DNA of 23,473 bases from Verrucomicrobiota bacterium (GTDB lineage Bacteria; Verrucomicrobiota; Verrucomicrobiia; Opitutales; Coraliomargaritaceae). The translations under genes and the position numbers were made by a program. The stretch is taken from positions 1-23,473 of the forward strand of contig JAQCDT010000004.1 in the NCBI GenBank assembly GCA_027620575.1. Direction: 5' to 3'. Of the stretch, positions 1 through 6,399 are shown piece after piece. The notes under the pieces were generated by a model. The model was not told where the DNA came from, searched no databases, and worked only from the letters and a program-made list of their open reading frames with translations. Position 1 is the first letter of the stretch. The number at the start of each line of letters is the position of its first letter.

Positions 1-370
1 AATATTTGCGTATGTTTGGGTCTGAATTTTGCTGTCTATTTAAGGTTTAAATGCTTTGTGCTTCAACACTTAAAATGGGGTATTGGAAAAAATGTGCGGA
101 TTGCCTCTGAATCTAAGGAAAAAAATGGGAATAATAAAAGGGTTCGGGCCTCTTATTTGTCTAAGCCTCTTATTTTATATTTCATATTGGCTTTATAATT
201 GTTTTAAACCCTTTGAGTGTGTTGTCTGTTCCTTCAGTTCTTGCTCAAAGGGTTTTTAGGGCCGAACGATAAGAATACGATGGCGGTGGCGAATACTGTG
301 GTCTGAATTTATTTCATTTTTTTCGTTTTTCTTTTTTACTTTGGGGGTGGGTGTGTTTGTATTGCTGAAT
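1..370. other. intergenic region upstream of prfB, no convincing gene
   Basis: Open frames here are short. A 60-codon frame at 16-198 and a 44-codon frame from the ATG at 126 have no recognisable protein features, and the second runs through the hairpin at 206-255. The stretch 308-340 is a T-rich tract. A TTTACT/TGTATT pair with 17-nt spacing occurs at 335-363, but it would place transcription start on the prfB start codon, so I do not call it a promoter. Confidence 0.6.
206..257 (+). terminator. terminator-like long-loop hairpin
   Basis: A perfect 12-bp inverted repeat (AAACCCTTTGAG at 206-217, CTCAAAGGGTTT at 244-255) encloses a 26-nt loop, and the right arm runs into five T's at 253-257. 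This is the layout of a rho-independent terminator for a + strand transcript entering from the left, but the loop is unusually long and the T tract short. The gene it would terminate lies outside the window. It could instead be a protein-binding inverted repeat upstream of prfB. Confidence 0.45.
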
Positions 371-1505
371 ATGCAGGAATTAACTCCAGAATTACGGTCA
401 GACATCGAAGCAATGGTGCAACGAGGGGGTCATATCTGGAGTTTTCTTTGACGGTGATCGTGAGTTAAAAGCGATTGAGGACTTGGAGGCTACGATGGCT
501 GGGGTGAATTTTTGGGAGGATCAGGCATCGGCTCAAAAGGTGATCAGTGAGTTGAATCGTTTGAAGGCGAAGGTGCATCCGATTCGGGATTTGATGTCGG
601 AGTTTGAGGATGTGCGTACGATGCTTGAGTTGATTGATGAAACGGAGGATAGCGCGGAAAGGGCGGAGTATTCGGGTGAGTTGATTGAGAGTTTGGAGGG
701 GCTGAAAACTCGTTTGGATGCCTTGGAACTGGCGTCTTATTTGAGTGGGCCGACCGATGGGTGTAATGCAATTGTATCGATTAATTCGGGAGCAGGAGGT
801 ACGGAGAGTTGTGACTGGGCGGATATGTTGTTGCGGATGTATTCTCGTTGGGGTGAGCGTGCGGGCTTTAAGGTGGAGTTGCTTGAGGTGACGCCTGGTG
901 AGGAAGCGGGGATCAGTTCGGCGACTTTACGGATTGAGGGCTTAAATGCCTATGGCTACGCTAAGGCGGAGCGGGGTGTACACCGCTTGGTGCGAATCAG
1001 TCCGTTTGATTCCAATGCTCGTCGGCATACGTCTTTTTGTTCGGTGGATGTGATTGCAGAGCTGAATGATGACGACTCGGATATCGAGGTGAATGAGGCG
1101 GACTGTCGGGTGGATGTCTATCGTGCCAGTGGCAAGGGAGGACAACATGTCAATCGTACGGAGAGTGCGGTGCGAATCACTCACATTCCTACGGGGATTG
1201 TGGTGACGTGTCAGAATGATCGTTCACAGATTAAAAATAAGGCGACTGCGATGCGGACTTTGAAGTCTCGTCTGTATGAAAAACAGGAGGATGAGAAGCG
1301 GAGTGAGATGGAAAAATTTTATGGAGCAAAGGGAGAGATTGCTTGGGGGAATCAGATTCGTTCCTATGTGTTTCAGCCGTACCAGATGGTAAAGGATTTA
1401 CGAACTTCGGTGGAATCGGGGAATGTGCAAGCGGTGATGGATGGTGATTTAAATGCCTTCATTCATGCGTGGTTGCGGGCGGGAGGTCCGATAACCAGGC
1501 AATAG
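371..1505 (+). CDS. prfB: peptide chain release factor 2 (RF2), programmed +1 frameshift
   Basis: RF2 recognises UGA and UAA stop codons in the ribosomal A site and triggers hydrolysis of the finished peptide. Translation starts at ATG 371 and reads 26 codons to an in-frame TGA at 449-451. The ribosome must slip +1 at CTT-TGA-C (446-452), so the product is 371-448 joined to 450-1505, about 377 residues against 365 in E. coli. The junction reads SFL-DGD, matching GYL-DYD of the E. coli protein. The stop-codon recognition tripeptide SPF is near residues 210-212 and the catalytic GGQ near 256-258, in GKGGQHVNRTESAVR. A GGAG at 438-441, 4 nt before CTT, can act as the internal Shine-Dalgarno stimulator. 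Low RF2 raises slippage, so the gene regulates itself. The next gene follows after 26 nt. Confidence 0.96.
438..452 (+). promoter_or_regulatory. RF2 programmed +1 frameshift site
   Basis: GGAG (438-441), a 4-nt spacer, then CTT TGA C (446-452). The slippery CTT followed by TGA-C is the canonical bacterial prfB recoding signal, and downstream RF2 homology continues only in the +1 frame. A second purine run, AGGGGG at 424-429, lies 16 nt before CTT, too far for the E. coli-type geometry of 3 nt. Confidence 0.94.
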
Positions 1506-1531
1506 GTATCTGTTGTTGGGTATATTTGACG

Positions 1532-2992
1532 ATGAATGAGAGTCTGAAAAACGAGGGTGAGGGTCTGTCTTTTGAGGTTTTGAAATCGACCTTTGAGGGG
1601 CAGAATTTATTTAAGGATAAGACGTGGTTGTTGTCGCCTCAGGCATTTGGCTTGAGTGGTGCGGAGTTGAAAGAAATCAAGGCGTTGGGTCAGGCGTGCT
1701 ATGATTTTTATCGTGCTTTAGAGCTTTTGTATGTGCGGTCGTCTCAGGGTAAAAATCTGTTGAGGAATCGTGAGTTATTGGCTCCATGGGTTGCGGAATA
1801 TTTGAATCGTGGTAAGCCAGAGTCGTTAGTGACGTATGGTTTGGATCGGGCGGTGCGTGGGACCTTGCCGCCGGTGATTCGTCCTGATCTTTTGTTGACT
1901 GATTCGGGCTTTGCTATGACCGAGTTGGATTCGGTTCCTGGTGGCATTGGACTGACTGCTTTTCTTAATGCTTTGTATGGGCGTGTCCATAGCTCGAAGT
2001 TGGCTGGATGCGATGATGGAAAGGGTGAAGATATGGTGGATGCGTTTTATCGTGTGTTGGCAGCACGGGCACCGAATATCCATGTCCCTTATATTGTGAT
2101 TTTAGTGAGTGATGAGGCGGAGACCTATCGTCCAGAGATGGAATGGATTGCCAAGGAGTTGCGAAATCGTGGGCGACGTGTGCATGTGTTTCATCCGGAT
2201 GCGGTGATGCCTTTGGGGGATTCGATTTGTGTGGGGATCGATGGAGACCCTCAGGCAGTGGATGTGGTGTATCGTTTTTGGGAATTATTTGATTTGTCGA
2301 ATGTTTCGATTGCAGAGTATTTGCTAGGGCAGTGTGGCTCGGGCAGTGCCAAGGGTGGTCAATTAATGCCTGTGGTTCCGCCGATGCGTGCGTTTCAGGA
2401 AGAGAAATTGAGTATGGCTTTGTTTCATCATCGAATTTTGGAGGATTTTTGGCGTGAACATTTATCGAAGAAGTCGTATGCGATTTTGAAACGCACTATT
2501 CCGCAAACATGGGTGATGGATCCGGTGGAATTACCGCCGAATGCGGTGTTGGATGCACCGTTTGTCAATGGAAAGCCGATTGCTCGTTGGGAGCAGTTGA
2601 TTGATGCGGGAAAGCGTGAGCGGAATTTAATATTGAAGATCAGTGGTTTTCACGAAAGTGCATGGGGGGCTCGAAGTGTGGTCCTGGGAAGTGATTCATC
2701 TCGTGAGGAATGGGAAGAAGCGATTTGGCGTGCGGTGAGTATGGCTTCGACTTCTTTACATATTCTTCAGGTATATAAAAAACCGAAGCGGGTGGCACAT
2801 CCTGTGTATAATGCAAAGGGATCTGTGGTTTCTATGGAGGGGCGTGTGCGCTTGTGCCCGTACTATTTTGTGGACGATGCGAAACAAGCGGTGGACCTGC
2901 GGGGAATCTTAGCAACTTTATGTCCGGCGGATAAGAAAATTATACATGGAATGAAAGATGCTTCATTGATGCCGTGCGTTTCTTGTGATTGA
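1532..2992 (+). CDS. ATP-grasp-like protein of unknown function
   Basis: The product is 486 residues with no signal peptide or membrane segment, so it is probably cytoplasmic. The frame is open back to 1469, but that start overlaps prfB; ATG 1532 lies 26 nt after the prfB stop and is preferred, giving a likely two-gene transcript. The protein resembles circularly permuted ATP-grasp or glutathionylspermidine-synthase-like proteins. A TELDSVPGGIG segment at residues 130-140 looks like the acidic/glycine motif of that group, and LILKISGFHESAWGARSV at 366-383 resembles an ATP-grasp nucleotide-binding lysine strand followed by a glycine-containing loop. If this is right, it ligates an amine to a carboxylate using ATP, but no substrate can be inferred. 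Family assignment is by eye only. The coding strand is strikingly rich in G and T, like prfB. Confidence 0.72.
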   Translation: MNESLKNEGEGLSFEVLKSTFEGQNLFKDKTWLLSPQAFGLSGAELKEIKALGQACYDFYRALELLYVRSSQGKNLLRNRELLAPWVAEYLNRGKPESLVTYGLDRAVRGTLPPVIRPDLLLTDSGFAMTELDSVPGGIGLTAFLNALYGRVHSSKLAGCDDGKGEDMVDAFYRVLAARAPNIHVPYIVILVSDEAETYRPEMEWIAKELRNRGRRVHVFHPDAVMPLGDSICVGIDGDPQAVDVVYRFWELFDLSNVSIAEYLLGQCGSGSAKGGQLMPVVPPMRAFQEEKLSMALFHHRILEDFWREHLSKKSYAILKRTIPQTWVMDPVELPPNAVLDAPFVNGKPIARWEQLIDAGKRERNLILKISGFHESAWGARSVVLGSDSSREEWEEAIWRAVSMASTSLHILQVYKKPKRVAHPVYNAKGSVVSMEGRVRLCPYYFVDDAKQAVDLRGILATLCPADKKIIHGMKDASLMPCVSCD

Positions 2993-2995
2993 AGA

Positions 2996-3026
2996 TTGTA
3001 ATTTTTGAATAAGTGTAGTGTATAGT
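2996..3026 (+). promoter_or_regulatory. weak candidate promoter for glgP
   Basis: TTGTAA at 2996-3001 and TATAGT at 3021-3026 are separated by 19 nt, longer than the preferred 17. The pair sits in the 57-nt gap before glgP, about 24 nt upstream of the start codon. This would give glgP its own transcription start, but readthrough from prfB is equally possible. Confidence 0.28.
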
Positions 3027-3049
3027 AAGGATTAATTTGGAAAAAGTTT

Positions 3050-5581
3050 ATGGGTAGTAAAAGTATAAAAGAGGCACGTAAAAATACGTGTGGGTTATCG
3101 GATGTGAATGGTCGTTTTTGTTTGGATGGGGATGCGGCGGCTTTGAGACAGTCGATTTTAGATCATTTGCATTTCACTTTGGCACGTCATGAAAATGATG
3201 CGACTAAGGATGAGTGGTGGCTAGCGACGTGTCATGCGATTAAGGATCGTTTGCTCGATCGTTTTATGAAGACGCAAAGGGAGCACAATAAGGGTAAGGT
3301 GCGTCGGGCGTATTATTTGAGTATGGAGTATTTGATGGGGCGTCTGCTGACGAATAATTTATACAATTCGGGCTATCATGATATGGTTCGTGATGTGCTG
3401 ACGGATTTGGGGCAAGATTTTGATGCGGTTGTGGATGTCGAACCAGATATGGGTCTGGGGAATGGGGGGCTAGGGCGTTTGGCTGCTTGCTTCTTAGATT
3501 CGTTAGCAACGATGGATTTACCGGCGGTTGGCTATGGAATCCATTATCGCTATGGTTTGTTTCGCCAAGAGTTTTTGAATGGACACCAAGTTGAAGAACC
3601 AGACACCTGGACAGAGAAGGGGTGTCCTTGGGAAATTAAGCGTCCACTGTTCAGGCAAAAGGTGAAGTTGTATGGTCGAGTGTCTCCGCATGTAGGGCCT
3701 GATGGAAAAAAGAAATCAGTATGGCTCGATTATAAAACGGTTGATGGAGTGCCTTACGATATTCCGATTGTCGGCCATGGAGGTGGCACAGTGAACTTTC
3801 TTCGTCTTTGGGAATCTGTCGCAGGTCATAAGTTTGATTTAGAAATGTTTAATCAGGGAAGTTATGTGGAAGCGGTTCGAGAGAAAGCTGAGCAAGAAAC
3901 AATTTCTAAAGTACTCTATCCAAATGACAGTACGGAAGCGGGTAAGGAATTACGCCTTATTCAACAATACTTTTTCGTCACCTGTTCTTTGCAGGATATT
4001 ATTCGCCGTCATTTCCGCATGCATGATTCTTGGGATTCGTTTGATGCGAGTACGGTGATTCAATTGAACGATACGCACCCTGCGATCGCGGTGCCTGAAT
4101 TAATGCGTTTGTTGATTGATGAAAATGATTTTTCATGGGATCGAGCATGGGCTCTAGTGCGTAAGGTTTTAAATTATACCAATCACACATTATTGCCAGA
4201 AGCACTTGAACAATGGAGTGTTGGGTTGTTTGAGAAAATTTTGCCAAGACATTTAGAAATTATTTATGAGATCAATCACTGGTTCTTGAATAATGAGGTC
4301 GAAGCAAAATGGCCGAATGACGATGCGATGAAGCGAGACCTATCGATCATCCAAGAGGGTGAAGGGCGCTCAGTTCGCATGGCCTATCTATCGGTCGTGG
4401 CATCGAATCGAGTGAATGGTGTTGCCGCTTTGCATACGAAATTGTTGAAGAGTAATCTCTTCGCTAAATTTAATGAATTATACCCGAATAAATTCATCAA
4501 TGTGACGAATGGAATCACTCCGAGACGTTGGCTCTTGGCGTGTAATCCTGGCTTAAGTGGCTTGATTGATCGCACACTTGGCTCGAATGAGTGGACGCAT
4601 GATTTAGAGGCCTTGCGTGGTTTGGAAGCTTATGCAGAGGATGTGAATTTTCAAGAAGAGTTCATGGCAATCAAGCGAGCGAATAAGCAGGCATTTGCAA
4701 ATTTAACTGCGACAGTAGGTGATGGGGGTTGTGGAATCGAGGTGAGTCCCGATGCCTTATTTGATGTGCAAATCAAACGCTTGCATGAGTATAAGCGTCA
4801 GCATCTCAATTTGTTACATATTTTGACTTTGTACCGACGTTTACTCAGTGATCCCGATATGACGATTGTACCAAGAGTGTTTATTTTTGGTGCAAAGGCG
4901 GCTCCTGGCTATGTGCTCGCAAAGTGCATCATTCGTGCGATCAATAAGGTGGCTGAGCGTATCAACCATGACCCACGAATTAAGGGCATGATCAAGATTG
5001 TTTTTCCCGAAAATTATCGTGTGACTTTAGCCGAAAAGATGATTCCTGCGGCCGATTTATCTGAGCAGATTTCAACTGCAGGTAAAGAGGCATCAGGCAC
5101 AGGAAACATGAAGCTGTCTTTGAATGGTGCTTTAACCATTGGTACTTTAGATGGTGCAAATGTTGAAATCAGAGATGCGGTTGGCGATGAAAATATTTTC
5201 ATTTTTGGAAACACGGTACAAGAGGTGGAAGCCCTAAAGAGCAACGGCTACAATCCCTATGATTTTTATAATAACGATTGGGAATTACGAGAAGTGATCA
5301 ATTGGTTGCGTTCCGACTATTTTACGCCTGGAGAACAAGATGCCTTTGCGCCGATTTGTGATAGCTTATTAGACCATGGTGATCCTTACATGGTGCTTGC
5401 TGACTATGCAGATTATGTCAGAGCTCAATCACTCGTGGATGAAGCCTACGCAAATCCTAAGCAATGGGCAAAGATGGCCATCATCAATACCGCACGTATG
5501 GGTTATTTTTCTTCAGATCGTACCATTGGTGAGTATTCCAAAAATATTTGGAAGCTCAAACCCGTCAAAGTGACTGCTTAA
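3050..5581 (+). CDS. glgP: glycogen/maltodextrin phosphorylase
   Basis: GlgP (GT35) removes terminal alpha-1,4 glucose units from glycogen or maltodextrin as glucose 1-phosphate, using pyridoxal phosphate; it is cytoplasmic. At 843 residues it has the normal family length (E. coli GlgP 815). The N-terminal allosteric-fold motif RRAYYLSMEYLMGR is at 85-98 and the substrate-site motif GNGGLGRLAACF at 137-148. The PLP attachment signature EASGTGNMK ends in Lys688, followed by the conserved LNGALTIGTLDGANVEI. All expected motifs are intact. A purine-rich GGAAAAAG lies 4 nt before ATG 3050. The opposite-strand GH13 debranching enzyme at 20922-23411 would complete glycogen breakdown. The first ~500 bases of the coding strand are much richer in G than the rest. 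Confidence 0.96.
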   Translation: MGSKSIKEARKNTCGLSDVNGRFCLDGDAAALRQSILDHLHFTLARHENDATKDEWWLATCHAIKDRLLDRFMKTQREHNKGKVRRAYYLSMEYLMGRLLTNNLYNSGYHDMVRDVLTDLGQDFDAVVDVEPDMGLGNGGLGRLAACFLDSLATMDLPAVGYGIHYRYGLFRQEFLNGHQVEEPDTWTEKGCPWEIKRPLFRQKVKLYGRVSPHVGPDGKKKSVWLDYKTVDGVPYDIPIVGHGGGTVNFLRLWESVAGHKFDLEMFNQGSYVEAVREKAEQETISKVLYPNDSTEAGKELRLIQQYFFVTCSLQDIIRRHFRMHDSWDSFDASTVIQLNDTHPAIAVPELMRLLIDENDFSWDRAWALVRKVLNYTNHTLLPEALEQWSVGLFEKILPRHLEIIYEINHWFLNNEVEAKWPNDDAMKRDLSIIQEGEGRSVRMAYLSVVASNRVNGVAALHTKLLKSNLFAKFNELYPNKFINVTNGITPRRWLLACNPGLSGLIDRTLGSNEWTHDLEALRGLEAYAEDVNFQEEFMAIKRANKQAFANLTATVGDGGCGIEVSPDALFDVQIKRLHEYKRQHLNLLHILTLYRRLLSDPDMTIVPRVFIFGAKAAPGYVLAKCIIRAINKVAERINHDPRIKGMIKIVFPENYRVTLAEKMIPAADLSEQISTAGKEASGTGNMKLSLNGALTIGTLDGANVEIRDAVGDENIFIFGNTVQEVEALKSNGYNPYDFYNNDWELREVINWLRSDYFTPGEQDAFAPICDSLLDHGDPYMVLADYADYVRAQSLVDEAYANPKQWAKMAIINTARMGYFSSDRTIGEYSKNIWKLKPVKVTA

Positions 5582-5626
5582 TCGGGCTGTATGAGCGACT
5601 GAGTGATTGCCGCTTGGTGAGATTTG

Positions 5627-5863
5627 TTAAGAAACGCTCTCTTGGTCTTGGTTGCGGATGAGGATTTTACCTTCATAAATCCAGCGATGGACTAACTGGC
5701 TGCCTCGTTGAATTGGCTTCTTGGTAAAAATCAGTTGATGGGCCTTTGTGCCGACTAAGACGGTTGTTGTAAAAGTGTCTTCTTCGCAATCAGACGCATC
5801 AGGCAAATCAGCAATTGCTTGATGGAGCTGTTTGAGATTAGGAATAAATTTATTGTGAGCCAT
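5627..5863 (-). CDS. small hypothetical protein, 78 residues
   Basis: The product is 78 residues, soluble, with no signal peptide or membrane segment. The composition looks like a real protein: an acidic centre (DASDCEEDTF), a hydrophobic strand (TTTVLVGTKAHQLIFTKK) and a basic beta-rich end (QLVHRWIYEGKILIRNQ). I do not recognise a family. It is convergent with glgP, with 45 nt between the two stops, and fills the space exactly, which argues for a real gene. No Shine-Dalgarno sequence is visible before ATG 5863. Its 5' side faces the mini-ORF and the perfect DnaA box at 5878-5886. Confidence 0.6.
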   Translation of the reverse strand: MAHNKFIPNLKQLHQAIADLPDASDCEEDTFTTTVLVGTKAHQLIFTKKPIQRGSQLVHRWIYEGKILIRNQDQESVS

Positions 5864-5877
5864 GTATATTGTATTTT

Positions 5878-5886
5878 TGTGGATAA
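5878..5886 (-). promoter_or_regulatory. perfect match to DnaA-box consensus
   Basis: The - strand reads TTATCCACA, an exact match to the bacterial DnaA box. It lies between the divergent 78-residue gene and the mini-ORF, where a bound protein could affect either. I saw no cluster of further boxes and no AT-rich unwinding element, so it is not an origin on this evidence. A single 9-mer can occur by chance in a window this long. Confidence 0.35.
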
Positions 5887-5941
5887 CTTTGTGAAGAAAA
5901 AGACACGCAAACGTAACCCAATTGATGCCTTAATGCCATAA
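5879..5941 (+). CDS. possible 20-residue basic peptide (mini-ORF)
   Basis: From GTG 5879 the frame encodes 20 residues, beginning MDNFVKKKTRKRN and ending DALMP; an internal GTG at 5891 gives a 16-residue version. It is strongly basic, with eight Lys/Arg residues in a row of nine broken only by one Thr (KKKTRKR) at its core. The only argument for expression is position: it lies on the + strand between a divergent gene and a strong + oriented terminator at 5996-6031 that otherwise has no gene of its own. No clear ribosome binding site is visible. It could be a real small protein, a leader peptide, part of a small RNA, or chance. Confidence 0.3.
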   Translation: MDNFVKKKTRKRNPIDALMP

Positions 5942-5995
5942 TAGTCCTGTATTGTAAAGTCGCTTAATTTAGCAATTAGTTAAGGTTATCTACTT

Positions 5996-6031
5996 AAATC
6001 CGCTTTTGGTGATTCCAAAAGCGGATTTTTT
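5996..6031 (+). terminator. strong rho-independent terminator
   Basis: A perfect 14-bp stem (AAATCCGCTTTTGG at 5996-6009 with CCAAAAGCGGATTT at 6015-6028) closes a 5-nt loop TGATT and runs into a T tract to 6031, then one G and more T's. The orientation is + strand, because the opposite side has only a short T run. The nearest annotated + strand gene upstream, glgP, ends 415 nt earlier, so it may serve an unannotated short transcript covering 5879-5941. Confidence 0.92.
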
Positions 6032-6127
6032 TGTTTTTTTATCGACTCAATTCCTAAGCTATTTTTCTAGCTTTTTAGTTTTACCTTTACTATTTCCTAT
6101 TATTGTCACTTATTAGACAGACTAAAG

Positions 6128-6201
<74 letters not shown>

Positions 6202-6399
6202 TTTTCTTGATGCAACTTGCGATATAAAGGGTTTAATTTTACCCAGCATAAGAGGGAAGTATCCTACAAGCAGGTTACCAATTGACCGAAGGGAAAAGAA
6301 GATCGATTTTTGGGAATATAAATCGGCGTTTGGGCTCTTATTAGAAACATACGGTTCGTGTTTTTCTTAAATAACCTCTTACCCCTAAATTTAATCACC
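6202..6399. other. intergenic between tRNA-Cys and the protease gene
   Basis: I found no gene here. A short GGGT/ACCC hairpin around 6228-6244 could weakly end the tRNA transcript. A TTGACC near 6278-6283 could serve as a -35 element, but no good -10 follows at the right distance. The protease frame is open back to a GTG at 6358, but ATG 6400 is the better start. Confidence 0.45.

Noticed and set aside
16..198. 60-codon open frame at the left end
   Set aside because: No ribosome site and no recognisable protein features. The Lys/Asn-rich and Leu-rich composition looks like translated AT-rich intergenic DNA.
126..259. 44-codon frame from ATG 126 with a hydrophobic stretch that could be a membrane microprotein
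   Set aside because: Its end runs through both arms of the terminator-like hairpin at 206-255, and no start signal is visible.
335..363. TTTACT and TGTATT with 17-nt spacing as a prfB promoter
   Set aside because: The start of transcription would fall on or beside the ATG at 371, leaving no leader. The -10 match is also poor.
544..2083. Antisense frames of 60-85 codons within prfB and the ATP-grasp gene
   Set aside because: These are Pro/His/Ser/Thr-rich translations expected opposite G/T-rich coding DNA. They overlap confidently assigned genes completely.
5878..5886. Possible replication origin at the DnaA box
   Set aside because: Only one perfect box was seen, with no box cluster, no AT-rich unwinding element and no dnaA, dnaN or rpmH neighbours.
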